Positions 5,973 to 13,922 are shown, counted from the first letter of the stretch. The stretch is DNA of 18,444 bases from JBFKUL01 sp041635755 (GCA_041635755.1 JBFKUL010000023.1:1-18444), one strand, 5' to 3'. Notes: generated by a model not told the origin, from the sequence alone. Program-made: numbers and translations.

Positions 5973-7019
5973 ATGGACATCACCGTAGCCATTGACTGCA
6001 TGGGGGGCGATCATGGCCCCCACGTGACGGTGCCCGCGGCGCTCAGCTTTCAGCGCAGGCGTCCCGAAATAGACATCGTGCTGGTCGGCTTGCGCGACGC
6101 CGTCGAGGCCGAGCTTTCAGCGCGGGGCGCGCAAGCGGGAGCGCGCCTTCGCGTGCAGCACGCGAGCGAAGTGGTGGAGATGGACGAGCCACCTGTCAGC
6201 GCGATGCGGCTCAAGAAAGATTCCTCGATTCGTGTCGCCGTCAATCTCGTCAAGAGCGGCGGGGCGCATGCTTGCGTCAGCGCCGGGAATACCGGCGCAC
6301 TGATGGCGATCTCGCGATTCGTGCTGAAGACCTTGCCTGGAATCGACCGTCCGGCGATCGCGTTCGCGCTGCCCAACATGCGGGGCACCTACACTTACAT
6401 GCTCGATCTGGGCGCGAATGTCGATTGCACCGCCGATATCCTGCTGCAGTTCGGCATTATGGGTGCGATGCTGGTGGCGGCAGTGGAGCACAACGAGCGC
6501 CCTTCGGTCGGTCTGCTGAATATCGGTGTTGAGGACATCAAGGGCAACGAGACCGTGAAGCAGGCGGCCGACCTGCTGAGAGCAAGCGGACTCAACTTCT
6601 ATGGCAATGTCGAGGGAGACGACATCTTCAAGGGCACCACCGATGTCGTGGTGTGCGACGGTTTCGTCGGCAACGTGGCCCTGAAGTCCTCGGAGGGCGT
6701 GGCGCGCATGATGGCCGCAGCGCTGCGCGAGGAATTCACGCGTAATCTGCTGCGCAGACTTGCGGCGCTGGCCGCGCTTCCGGTGATCAGGGCGTTCCGC
6801 CAGCGCATGGACCCCAGGCGCTACAATGGCGGCAGCCTGCTTGGGCTGCGGGGCATTGTCATCAAGAGCCACGGTTCGGCGGATGTCTTCGCGTTTGAGC
6901 AGGCGCTGTCGCGCGCCGTGGACGAGGTTCGAAACAGCGTCCCGCAGCGCATTGCACATCGCATGGAACAACTCAAGGCTTCTGCCAACGTTGCCCGAGT
7001 CCAGGCCGCAAGCGAATGA
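5973..7019 (+). CDS. plsX: Phosphate acyltransferase PlsX
   Basis: PlsX converts acyl-ACP and phosphate to acyl-phosphate, which PlsY uses to acylate glycerol-3-phosphate, the first committed step of phospholipid synthesis. It is a soluble protein that associates peripherally with the membrane. The 348-residue product shows the standard motifs: VAIDCMGGDHGPHVTVPAA at the N-terminus, SIRVAVNLVKSGGAHACVSAGNTGALM, the GLLNIGVEDIKGNETVKQAADLL block, and DVVVCDGFVGNVALKSSEG. Length and order match the family. The ATG at 5973 has no clear Shine-Dalgarno sequence. The 84-base gap from rpmF holds a CCCGAG/CTCGGG inverted repeat (5924-5953) but no T-run, so it is not a terminator. The stop overlaps fabH as ATGA. 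Confidence 0.97.
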   Translation: MDITVAIDCMGGDHGPHVTVPAALSFQRRRPEIDIVLVGLRDAVEAELSARGAQAGARLRVQHASEVVEMDEPPVSAMRLKKDSSIRVAVNLVKSGGAHACVSAGNTGALMAISRFVLKTLPGIDRPAIAFALPNMRGTYTYMLDLGANVDCTADILLQFGIMGAMLVAAVEHNERPSVGLLNIGVEDIKGNETVKQAADLLRASGLNFYGNVEGDDIFKGTTDVVVCDGFVGNVALKSSEGVARMMAAALREEFTRNLLRRLAALAALPVIRAFRQRMDPRRYNGGSLLGLRGIVIKSHGSADVFAFEQALSRAVDEVRNSVPQRIAHRMEQLKASANVARVQAASE

Positions 7020-7975
7020 GCTTTTCTCGAATTGTTGGCACCGGCAGCTATCTGCCGCCGCGAATCGTCACCAACGACGAATTCGCCAAGCGTCTGGACA
7101 CCAGCGACCAGTGGATTCGCGAGCGCACCGGTATCCGCGAGCGCCGCATCGCCGACGAGAAGCAGACCTCGAGCGATCTCGCGCTCGAGGCCAGCCGCCG
7201 TGCGCTCGAGGCCGCGGGGACCGCGCCGAGCGAGATCGACTTGATTCTGGTTGCCACTTCGACGCCGGACTACGTGTTTCCGAGCACTGCATGCCTGCTG
7301 CAGGCGAAACTGGGCATCAAGAACTGCCCCGCGTTCGACGTGCAGGCCGTGTGCAGCGGTTTTGTGTACGCGCTCGCGACAGCCGACAGTTTCGTGCGGG
7401 CCGGGATGTACAGGCGAGCGCTGGTCGTCGGCACCGAAGTGTTCTCGCGCATCCTTGACTGGAACGATCGAGCGACCTGCGTGCTCTTTGGCGACGGCGC
7501 CGGCGCAGTGGTGCTTGCCGCGAGCGACCAGCCTGGCGTGCACGCCTCGGTGCTGCATGCCGACGGCAGTCTGTCGGATATTCTTTCGGTGCCGGGCAAC
7601 GTATGCGGCGGCCGCATTGTCGGCTCGCCCTATCTGCAAATGTCGGGCAGCCAGGTGTTCAAGGTCGCAGTCCGCGTGTTGGACGAGGTCGCCCGTGAAA
7701 CGGCAAAGGCCGCCGGCATGAGCGTTTCGGAAATCGACTGGCTCATACCGCACCAGGCAAACGTCCGGATTCTTGAGGCGACGGCAAGAAAGCTCGGCCT
7801 GCCGAGCGAGCGCCTGGTGATCACCGTGGATCGTCATGGCAATACGTCGGCCGCGTCCGTGCCGCTCGCGCTCGACGAATGGGTGCGCGCTGGAAAGATC
7901 CGCCCGGGCCACCGGGTCATGATGCAAGGCGTAGGCGGCGGCTTCACCTGGGGCGCCGTGCTTGCCACGATGTAG
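7016..7975 (+). CDS. fabH: Beta-ketoacyl-ACP synthase III
   Basis: FabH starts fatty acid synthesis by condensing acetyl-CoA with malonyl-ACP to acetoacetyl-ACP. The 319-residue product has the complete catalytic triad: Cys113 in VQAVCSGFVYAL, His246 in IPHQANVRI and Asn276 in HGNTSAASVP. WIRERTGIRERRIA near residue 33 and GDGAGAVVL near 159 are further family signatures. The length is normal. The ATG at 7016 overlaps the plsX stop (ATGA), which points to translational coupling; fabD starts 11 bases after the stop. Confidence 0.98.
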   Translation: MSFSRIVGTGSYLPPRIVTNDEFAKRLDTSDQWIRERTGIRERRIADEKQTSSDLALEASRRALEAAGTAPSEIDLILVATSTPDYVFPSTACLLQAKLGIKNCPAFDVQAVCSGFVYALATADSFVRAGMYRRALVVGTEVFSRILDWNDRATCVLFGDGAGAVVLAASDQPGVHASVLHADGSLSDILSVPGNVCGGRIVGSPYLQMSGSQVFKVAVRVLDEVARETAKAAGMSVSEIDWLIPHQANVRILEATARKLGLPSERLVITVDRHGNTSAASVPLALDEWVRAGKIRPGHRVMMQGVGGGFTWGAVLATM

Positions 7976-7986
7976 ACGGCCTGCAA

Positions 7987-8922
7987 ATGAAGCTCGCTAT
8001 GGTCTTTCCGGGACAGGGCTCGCAGGCTGTCGGCATGCTGCAGGCCTACGCCGGTCTGCCTGAGGTCGACCAGGTGCTGCTGGAGGTCCATCAGATTCTC
8101 GGCGCCGAGTTCGTTCGTTTGCTGCACGAGGGCCCTGCCGAGGCGCTGAATCTCACGGTGAACACCCAGCCCGCGATGCTGACCGTGGGTGTTGCCGTCT
8201 TTCGTGCATGGCGCAAGCTCGGTGGGCCGGTACCTGAAGTGGTCGCGGGGCATAGCCTCGGTGAGTACGCGGCGCTCGTTGCCGCAGAGTCCATCTCTCT
8301 GCGCGAGGGCCTGCCGCTGGTGCGTTTTCGGGCGGAGTCGATGCAGGATGCGGTTCCCGCGGGGCAGGGTGCCATGGCGGCAATCCTGAATCTCGATGAC
8401 GATGCGGTGCGCGCAGCATGCGCCGAGGCGGCAGAGAACGAGATCGTGCAGGCCGTGAATTTCAATGCGCCGGGCCAGGTGGTCATTGCGGGTCACAAGG
8501 GCGCTGTCGCGCGGGCAATCGAGGCATGTAAATCAAGGGGCGCGAAGCGCGCGCTGCCGCTGCCGGTGAGTGCGCCGTTCCATTCGAGCCTGATGCAGCC
8601 GGCGGCCGAGAAGCTCCGGGGCTACCTCGGCAAGGTCAAGGTCGGGGCCCCGGCAATCGCGGTGATCAACAACGTGGATGTGTCGCTCGAGCGCGATCCT
8701 GCCGCCATCAAGGATGCGCTGGTGCGGCAGGCCGCCTCGCCGGTGCGTTGGGTCGAAACGATCCGCAAGATGGCAGCGCTCGGCGTGACCCATATCGTCG
8801 AGTGCGGCCCGGGCAAGGTGCTCGCAGGCCTGACCAAGCGCATCGATGCCGGTCCGCAGGGCTACGCGCTCGCAGATCGCGCCTCGCTCGAGCAGACGCT
8901 CGCAGTGCTGAAAGGGGAATAG
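7987..8922 (+). CDS. fabD: Malonyl-CoA:ACP transacylase
   Basis: FabD moves the malonyl group from CoA to acyl carrier protein and so supplies the extender unit. The 311-residue product starts MKLAMVFPGQGSQ. It has nucleophile Ser90 in the GHSLGEYAA motif, Arg115 in LVRFRAESMQ for binding the malonyl carboxylate, and His199 in SAPFHSSLM as the catalytic base; all three positions agree with the family. I chose ATG 7987 because this places the GQGSQ motif at residues 9-13, as in homologues; the frame is open further upstream into fabH. No strong ribosome binding site is visible, so coupling to fabH is likely. fabG follows after two bases. Confidence 0.97.
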   Translation: MKLAMVFPGQGSQAVGMLQAYAGLPEVDQVLLEVHQILGAEFVRLLHEGPAEALNLTVNTQPAMLTVGVAVFRAWRKLGGPVPEVVAGHSLGEYAALVAAESISLREGLPLVRFRAESMQDAVPAGQGAMAAILNLDDDAVRAACAEAAENEIVQAVNFNAPGQVVIAGHKGAVARAIEACKSRGAKRALPLPVSAPFHSSLMQPAAEKLRGYLGKVKVGAPAIAVINNVDVSLERDPAAIKDALVRQAASPVRWVETIRKMAALGVTHIVECGPGKVLAGLTKRIDAGPQGYALADRASLEQTLAVLKGE

Positions 8923-8924
8923 TC

Positions 8925-9668
8925 ATGCCGATCAGGAAGGTTGCGCTGGTCACGGGGGCCTCGCGTGGCATCGGCCGCGCCATCGCGATGCGGCTTGCCG
9001 CCGGCGGCGCAACCGTTGTGGGAACTTCGACCAGTGAAGCGGGCGCGCAGGCCTTTTCGCAGGCAGTGACGGCAGCCGGCGCGCAAGGCGCCGGGCGGGT
9101 ACTCGACGTGCGGAATCCCGAGCAATGCGACGCGCTTGTGGCATCGGTGCAAAAGGAGGTCGGTGATGTACTGATCCTGGTCAACAACGCCGCGGTGGTG
9201 CGCGACAACCTGGCGTTGCGGATGAAGGACGTTGAATGGGATGAGGTGATGGAAACTAACTTGCGCGCGGTGTTCCGGCTGTCACGTGCGGTAATGCGCG
9301 GCATGATGAAGGCGCGCTGGGGCCGCATCGTCAACATCACCTCGGTGGTCGGCGCCGCAGGCAATGCAGGGCAGGTGAACTATGCTGCCGCCAAGGCCGG
9401 CGTGGTCGGCATGGCCCGGTCGCTCGCCCGCGAGCTCGGCAGCCGTAATATCACGGTCAACTGCGTTGCACCCGGATTCATCGATACCGACATGACGCGC
9501 GCGCTATCCGACGAGCAGCGTGGCGGGCTCCTCGGTCAGATTCCTCTTGGCCGGCTCGGCGTGCCGGAGGACATCGCATCCGCCGTGGCCTACCTTGCGT
9601 CTGAGGAGGCGGGCTACGTCACCGGCACGGTGCTGCACGTGAATGGCGGCATGTACATGGGCAGCTGA
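8925..9668 (+). CDS. fabG: 3-oxoacyl-ACP reductase
   Basis: FabG is the NADPH-dependent reductase of the elongation cycle. The 247-residue short-chain dehydrogenase has the Rossmann glycine motif GASRGIGRA at residues 11-19, NNAA at 87-90, the catalytic residues Asn112, Ser140, Tyr153 and Lys157 (YAAAK), and the C-terminal GYVTGTVLHVNGGMYM. The ATG at 8925 follows the fabD stop by two bases, with GGGGA just upstream inside fabD. A longer in-frame version reading back into fabD was rejected because MPIRKVALVTGAS gives the normal family N-terminus. Confidence 0.97.
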   Translation: MPIRKVALVTGASRGIGRAIAMRLAAGGATVVGTSTSEAGAQAFSQAVTAAGAQGAGRVLDVRNPEQCDALVASVQKEVGDVLILVNNAAVVRDNLALRMKDVEWDEVMETNLRAVFRLSRAVMRGMMKARWGRIVNITSVVGAAGNAGQVNYAAAKAGVVGMARSLARELGSRNITVNCVAPGFIDTDMTRALSDEQRGGLLGQIPLGRLGVPEDIASAVAYLASEEAGYVTGTVLHVNGGMYMGS

Positions 9669-9706
9669 CACCCGGGTCGTTCGGCGGCAGATAAGGCGGT
9701 TCAGCT

Positions 9707-9737
9707 TTGCGGGAAAGACGCACCATTTTGGTAGAAT
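9707..9737 (+). promoter_or_regulatory. Possible internal promoter before acpP
   Basis: TAGAAT at 9732-9737 is preceded by TGG, which makes an extended -10 (TGn). TTGCGG at 9707-9712 is a weak -35 at a long 19-base spacing. The site lies in the 100-base fabG-acpP gap, the only sizeable gap within the fab genes. An extra promoter would fit the very high level of acyl carrier protein in cells. Confidence 0.45.
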
Positions 9738-9768
9738 ACGTCCCCGCTCCAAAGGGAAGGAGAAGCTA

Positions 9769-10008
9769 ATGGAAAACATCGAACAACGCGTCAAGAAGAT
9801 CATTGCCGAGCAACTCGGCGTCAACGAAGGCGAGATCAAGAGCGAATCGTCGTTCGTCGATGATCTGGGCGCCGACTCGCTGGACACCGTCGAGTTGGTG
9901 ATGGCGCTGGAGGAGGAGTTCGAGACTGAGATTCCGGACGAAGAAGCCGAGAAAATCACGACCGTGCAGCAGGCTGTCGACTTCATCAAGGCGCACAAGA
10001 AATCCTGA
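9769..10008 (+). CDS. acpP: Acyl carrier protein
   Basis: This 79-residue acidic protein carries growing acyl chains on a phosphopantetheine arm. Ser37 in DDLGADSLDTVELV is the attachment site, and helix II (DTVELVMALEEEFETEIPDEEA) is the partner-recognition helix. The start begins MENIEQRVKKIIAEQLG, as in other proteobacteria. GGAAGGAG, about seven bases before the ATG at 9769, is one of the best ribosome binding sites in the window. A probable extended -10 promoter lies just upstream. The order fabG-acpP-fabF is conserved. Confidence 0.99.
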   Translation: MENIEQRVKKIIAEQLGVNEGEIKSESSFVDDLGADSLDTVELVMALEEEFETEIPDEEAEKITTVQQAVDFIKAHKKS

Positions 10009-10030
10009 GCGTATCCGCCACGGAGCGAAT

Positions 10031-11269
10031 TTGACTCCTCGTAGAGTCGTCGTCACCGGTCTGGGCATCATCAGTCCGATCGGCAACACGGTCCAGGAGG
10101 CGTGGGACAACGCGCTTGCGGGGAAATCGGGCATCACCCGCATTACGCGCTTTGATCCATCTCGCCTTTCGAGTCAGATCGCCGGCGAGGTGAAAGGCTT
10201 CGACATCTCGCAATACATTTCGCCGAAGGAGGCTCGCCGGATGGATACCTTCATCCATTACGGCATGGCCGCGGGACTGCAGGCTTGGCGCGATGCGGGA
10301 ATCGATGTTACGCCTGAGAACGCCGAGCGCCTGGGCATCAACTTCGGCTCGGGCATCGGGGGACTGCCCCTGATCGAAGACATGCACAATGAGCTGGTGA
10401 AGAGCGGTCCTAGGCGCATATCGCCGTTCTTCATTCCTGGAACGATTATCAACATGATCGCAGGCAATCTGTCGATCATGCTGGGCTTGAAGGGTCCGAA
10501 TCTGGCGATCGTCACGGCCTGCACAACCTCAACGCACTGTCTGGGTGAGGCGGCCAAATCGATCCGCTACGGTGAGGCGGACGTGATGATCGCCGGTGGC
10601 GCGGAGTCGACGGTGACCGAGCTGGCAATCGGTGGGTTTGCGTCGGCGAGAGCGCTCTCCACACGCAACGACGACCCCGCGGGTGCGAGCCGGCCCTGGG
10701 ACAAGGATCGGGATGGGTTCGTATTGGGTGAAGGCGCCGGAGCGGTGGTACTCGAGGAATACGAGCACGCAAAGGCGCGCGGCGCCAGAATGTACTGTGA
10801 ACTCGCTGGTTACGGCGTATCGGCCGATGCCTATCACATGACCGCGCCCAGCGAGGACGGCGACGGCGCGTTCCGCTGCATGAGAAACGCGCTCAAGGAT
10901 GCGGGCCTGGGGACTGACAAGGTGGATTACATCAATGCGCACGGCACCTCGACGCCGCTCGGCGATGTCGCGGAGACGGTGGCGGTGAAGCGCTTGCTCG
11001 GCGAGCGGGCGAAGCAGGTCGCGGTCAACTCCACCAAGTCGATGACCGGACATCTGCTTGGCGCTGCAGGCGGTGTCGAGGCGATCTTTACCATCCTGGC
11101 GATCCAGCACCAGGTTTCTCCTCCGACCATCAACCTCGAGCATCCGGATCCGCAGTGCGATCTGGACTATGTGCCGAACGTGTCGCGCAAGATGCCGATC
11201 CGTGTAGCGTTATCCAATTCGTTCGGCTTCGGGGGCACCAATGGCTCTTTGGTGTTCGCCCGGCCTTGA
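10031..11269 (+). CDS. fabF: Beta-ketoacyl-ACP synthase II
   Basis: FabF condenses malonyl-ACP with longer acyl-ACPs and helps set membrane fluidity. The 412-residue thiolase-fold enzyme has the catalytic Cys164 in VTACTTSTHC and the two histidines in INAHGTSTPLGD and KSMTGHLLGAAGG; the C-terminal NSFGFGGTN is also typical. I chose TTG 10031 because GGAG lies five bases upstream and the frame then begins (M)TPRRVVVTGLGIISPIG, exactly the family N-terminus, while no ATG or GTG fits. A weak TTG start may tune its level below that of AcpP. The gene lies 22 bases after acpP, and its stop overlaps the next gene as TTGA. Confidence 0.97.
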   Translation: MTPRRVVVTGLGIISPIGNTVQEAWDNALAGKSGITRITRFDPSRLSSQIAGEVKGFDISQYISPKEARRMDTFIHYGMAAGLQAWRDAGIDVTPENAERLGINFGSGIGGLPLIEDMHNELVKSGPRRISPFFIPGTIINMIAGNLSIMLGLKGPNLAIVTACTTSTHCLGEAAKSIRYGEADVMIAGGAESTVTELAIGGFASARALSTRNDDPAGASRPWDKDRDGFVLGEGAGAVVLEEYEHAKARGARMYCELAGYGVSADAYHMTAPSEDGDGAFRCMRNALKDAGLGTDKVDYINAHGTSTPLGDVAETVAVKRLLGERAKQVAVNSTKSMTGHLLGAAGGVEAIFTILAIQHQVSPPTINLEHPDPQCDLDYVPNVSRKMPIRVALSNSFGFGGTNGSLVFARP

Positions 11270-11718
11270 GCAGCCAGCCCCTTCTAAGACTTGAGCTCGT
11301 GCCGTCGCCCCGGTTCGCTGCGGCGATTCTCGGCGCCAATGCGGCCGGCGCGGCCTGCCTGATGATGGTATTGCCACTCGCGCCAGGTCTCGTGGCTGGG
11401 GCGTTGCTGCTTGCCCTGGGCGTCGTGACGGCGCGCGACCGGGCTTGGCTTGCGGGACGCGAGGCGGTGCGTGCACTCGAGATCTCAGGGATGGAGCAGA
11501 TTACGCTCGAGACGGCCGACGGCGATCGTCACCAGGTCCCGGTGGGTCCCCGCAGGATTGTCAATCGCCTGTTCGTATCGATTCCGGTTAAGCTTTCGAT
11601 GCGACGCACCATCCTGATCACTGCCGACATGCTGGATCAGGGCGATTTCCGTGCGCTGCGTCTTTGGGCGCTTTGGGGCCGGGTGCCAGGCATCGCATCG
11701 CCGCCACGACCGGCATGA
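11266..11718 (+). CDS. YgfX-like small membrane protein
   Basis: The product has about 150 residues. After a short N-terminus (SSQPLLRLELVPSPR) come two hydrophobic segments with a tight turn, about residues 20-34 (AAILGANAAGAACLMMVL) and 38-53 (LAPGLVAGALLLALGVV). A soluble part ends in TILITADMLDQGDFRALRLW. This layout and the C-terminal pattern resemble the YgfX family (an E. coli member is also called CptA, linked to cell-shape toxicity), and in Betaproteobacteria a YgfX-like gene is usual just before rpoE. I infer the start TTG 11266, which overlaps the fabF stop as TTGA; the frame stays open upstream inside fabF, and GTG codons a few residues in are alternatives. The function here is unknown. 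Confidence 0.6.
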   Translation: MSSQPLLRLELVPSPRFAAAILGANAAGAACLMMVLPLAPGLVAGALLLALGVVTARDRAWLAGREAVRALEISGMEQITLETADGDRHQVPVGPRRIVNRLFVSIPVKLSMRRTILITADMLDQGDFRALRLWALWGRVPGIASPPRPA

Positions 11719-11738
11719 AGGTTAGCCGCGATGTGGCG

Positions 11739-11766
11739 CGAACTATTTGTAAGGATGTCTGTCTGT
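11739..11766 (+). promoter_or_regulatory. Probable autoregulated sigma-E-type promoter of rpoE
   Basis: CGAACTA at 11739-11745 resembles the sigma-E -35 element (GGAACTT), and TCTGT at 11762-11766, after 16 bases, resembles the -10 element (TCTGA). Sigma-E genes usually drive themselves from such a site. The start of transcription would be near 11773, giving a leader of about 70 bases before rpoE. Confidence 0.5.
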
Positions 11767-11787
11767 GGCACATAGGCGTTGCGATCC

Positions 11788-11843
11788 GGGGGCGGACCCC
11801 AGGAGGATACGCGCGGCGCCGGTCGCAGTAACGGCGCGGCGCA
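11788..11843 (+). promoter_or_regulatory. rpoE leader with a displaced ribosome binding site and two hairpins
   Basis: AGGAGG at 11801-11806 is a perfect Shine-Dalgarno sequence, but the only possible rpoE start (ATG 11844) is 37 bases further on, and no other start codon lies at a usable distance. GGGG-CGGA-CCCC stands directly before it. A GCGCCG/CGGCGC stem with a 10-base loop lies between it and the ATG and could shorten the distance when folded. An in-frame TAA 15 bases before the ATG excludes a longer protein. Confidence 0.4.
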
Positions 11844-12443
11844 ATGGGTGAGCGGGAGATCGACCAGCAGCTGGTGGCCCGGGCTCAGCGTGGCGACAAG
11901 AAAGCGTTCGAGCTGCTCGTCGAGAAGTACCAGCGCAAGCTCGCGCGGCTGTTGTCCCGCCTGATCCGCGATCCGGCCGAAGTCGAGGACGTTACGCAGG
12001 AAGCTTTCATCAAGGCGTACCGTGCGCTTCCTGCATTCCGCGGCGACAGTGCGTTCTACACGTGGCTGTACCGCATCGGCGTGAACACCGCCAAGAACTA
12101 TCTCATGGCGTTGGGGCGCCGGGCGCCGACCTCGACTGAAGTCGAGGCCGAGACTGCGGAGGGATTTGAGGAAGGAGAGCAGTTACGCGACATCAACACG
12201 CCCGAGAGCCTGTTGCTGTCCAAAGAGATTGGCGAGACGGTGAATACGACGATGGAGGCCTTGCCCGAGGAGCTGCGCACAGCGATCCAGTTGCGCGAAA
12301 TCGAGGGCATGAGCTACGAGGACATCGCGCGCATCATGGATTGCCCGATCGGCACCGTGCGCTCGCGAATATTCCGGGCGCGCGAAGCGATTGCGGAACG
12401 CTTGAAACCGCTGCTCGATACGAGCACGGACAGGAGATGGTGA
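11844..12443 (+). CDS. rpoE: RNA polymerase sigma factor RpoE (envelope stress)
   Basis: This 199-residue ECF sigma factor directs transcription of envelope-stress genes. Region 2 (about residues 25-92) includes DVTQEAFIKAYRALPAFRG and FYTWLYRIGVNTAKNYL for -10 recognition and melting. Region 4 (about 140-190) includes ALPEELRTAIQLREIEGMSYEDIA and GTVRSRIFRARE for -35 recognition. The sequence is very close to the betaproteobacterial RpoE/AlgU type, and the next genes are its anti-sigma factor and the RseB sensor, which settles the identity. The ATG at 11844 is the only start available and has no ribosome binding site in the usual place. It is probably self-activated from a sigma-E-like promoter at 11739-11766. 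Confidence 0.96.
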   Translation: MGEREIDQQLVARAQRGDKKAFELLVEKYQRKLARLLSRLIRDPAEVEDVTQEAFIKAYRALPAFRGDSAFYTWLYRIGVNTAKNYLMALGRRAPTSTEVEAETAEGFEEGEQLRDINTPESLLLSKEIGETVNTTMEALPEELRTAIQLREIEGMSYEDIARIMDCPIGTVRSRIFRAREAIAERLKPLLDTSTDRRW

Positions 12444-12447
12444 AGAC

Positions 12448-12969
12448 ATGAAATCCAAGATTTCGGCATTGATGGACGGAGAGCTGGAGACGCACGAGGC
12501 GTCGGAGCCTCTTACGGCACTGGGGCGGGACCGTGAGGCCTTCGAGGCGTGGCGTGCCTATCACGTGATCAGCGATGCCTTGCAGGATACGCAGGCGCTG
12601 TCGCGTGATTTCACGCGCCGATGCGCCGCCCGGCTGGCACAGGAGCCGACGGTGCTGGCGCCCGGACGAACCGCCGGGCTCCGTGAGCGAGCGAGATGGG
12701 TCGCGCTGTCGGCTGCAGCAAGCGTCGCCGCGGTCTCGCTGGTCGGATGGCTGGCATTTGCGCCGCAGCCGGGCGTGACGCCCGGCGCGATCGCCGTGGC
12801 GCCGGACGAAGGCGTCGCGCAGCGCGAGATGGTGCGCGTTCCTCCTCCAGAAACCGCCAATGATTATCTGCTGGCCCATCAGGGCTACTCGCCGCGGCTG
12901 TCGCTGCAGGGTGTGGCCCCGTACGTGCGGACGGTTTCCGATCCGCAGGTGGAGCGCAAGTCGCGATGA
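12448..12969 (+). CDS. rseA: Anti-sigma-E factor RseA (MucA-like)
   Basis: RseA spans the inner membrane, holds RpoE inactive and is destroyed by regulated proteolysis under stress. The 173-residue product starts MKSKISALMDGELE, and WRAYHVISDALQ at 35-46 belongs to the sigma-binding domain of the RseA/MucA family. A single membrane segment lies at about residues 84-104 (WVALSAAASVAAVSLVGWLAF), followed by a periplasmic tail with YSPRLSLQGVAPYVRTV near the end, the region expected to contact RseB. The ATG at 12448 is four bases after the rpoE stop, with AGGAG inside rpoE. The stop overlaps rseB as ATGA. Confidence 0.92.
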   Translation: MKSKISALMDGELETHEASEPLTALGRDREAFEAWRAYHVISDALQDTQALSRDFTRRCAARLAQEPTVLAPGRTAGLRERARWVALSAAASVAAVSLVGWLAFAPQPGVTPGAIAVAPDEGVAQREMVRVPPPETANDYLLAHQGYSPRLSLQGVAPYVRTVSDPQVERKSR

Positions 12970-13922
12970 GGCCGCTGGTCTGGGCCCTGCTTCTGGCCTG
13001 CGCCACGGTGGCGCAGGCCCAGACCACGCCCGAGGGACTGGGCTGGTTAAGCAAGATCTACCAGGCTACCGAGAAGCTCTCCTATAGCGGCACGTTTGTT
13101 TATCAGCACGGCGAGAGCTCGGAAACTTCGCGCATTGTCCGGCTCGTCGATGCAAGCGGTGACCTCGAGAAGCTCGAAGCCTTGGACGGGACGCCGCGCG
13201 AGGTACTGCGCTCGCGCGAAGGCGTCAGGTGCTACCTGCCCGAGAGCCGCACCGTCAAGATCGATCGACGCAGCGGCCGACGCAGCTTTCCCGCGATGTT
13301 GCCTGAGCAACTCAGCAAGGTAGCGCAGAACTATACGGTGACGCTCGGCGCCAACAAGCGGATTGCCGGTTACGAGTGCCAGGAGGTCGTGCTCACACCG
13401 AAGGATGATCTGCGTTACGGCTACAAGCTGTGGGCCGACACGAAGACCGGCATGCTGCTCAAGGCGCGCACGTTCGACGAAAAAGGGCGCATGGTGGAGC
13501 AGTTCACCTTTACGATGCTTGCGATCGGCAATGTGTCACCGGACTCGCTCAAGCCGCGATATGCGGCGCAGGGCTGGCGCATCGAGGACACGACCGTCTC
13601 GCCAGCCAACCTGGCTGAATCAGGCTGGAGCGTGCGTGGCGTGTTGCCCGGATTCCAAAAGGTGGACGAGGTCAAGCGCAGCCTGGGCGATGCGAAGCCG
13701 GTCGGGCAGGTCGTATACTCGGATGGCCTTGCGGCCGTTTCGGTATTCATCGAACCCAGCGAGGGGCGCGCCGAGCCCGTCCGCGCGGGCTTGTCGAACA
13801 TGGGCGCGATCCATATCTATACCCGCGAAGTGGCGAACCACGTTGTCACTGTCGTAGGTGAAGCGCCGGCCGCAAGTATCCGACGTATCGCGAATGCGGT
13901 GGAGTATCGCCCGCGCCAATGA
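12966..13922 (+). CDS. rseB: Periplasmic sigma-E regulator RseB (MucB)
   Basis: RseB binds the periplasmic part of RseA and protects it from the site-1 protease until lipopolysaccharide or damaged lipoproteins are sensed. The 318-residue product has a signal peptide (LVWALLLACATVAQA, likely cut after residue 18), then the large lipoprotein-carrier-like domain (LSYSGTFVYQHG, REVLRSREGVRCYLPE, LWADTKTGMLLKA) and a small C-terminal domain from about residue 220 (GWSVRGVLPGFQKV, VVYSDGLAAVSVFIEP). Length and order match MucB/RseB. The ATG at 12966 overlaps the rseA stop (ATGA), so the sensor and anti-sigma factor are probably made in step. No rseC gene follows; a DegP gene does. Confidence 0.95.
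   Translation: MRPLVWALLLACATVAQAQTTPEGLGWLSKIYQATEKLSYSGTFVYQHGESSETSRIVRLVDASGDLEKLEALDGTPREVLRSREGVRCYLPESRTVKIDRRSGRRSFPAMLPEQLSKVAQNYTVTLGANKRIAGYECQEVVLTPKDDLRYGYKLWADTKTGMLLKARTFDEKGRMVEQFTFTMLAIGNVSPDSLKPRYAAQGWRIEDTTVSPANLAESGWSVRGVLPGFQKVDEVKRSLGDAKPVGQVVYSDGLAAVSVFIEPSEGRAEPVRAGLSNMGAIHIYTREVANHVVTVVGEAPAASIRRIANAVEYRPRQ

Noticed and set aside
6821..7927. Minus-strand open frame of 368 codons opposite plsX and fabH
   Set aside because: It spans parts of two certain genes and shows low-complexity His/Arg-rich composition, so it is a shadow frame.
11731..11775. Tiny open frame of 14 codons before rpoE, starting MWRELF
   Set aside because: It overlaps the predicted sigma-E promoter, has no ribosome site and would lie upstream of the transcript start.
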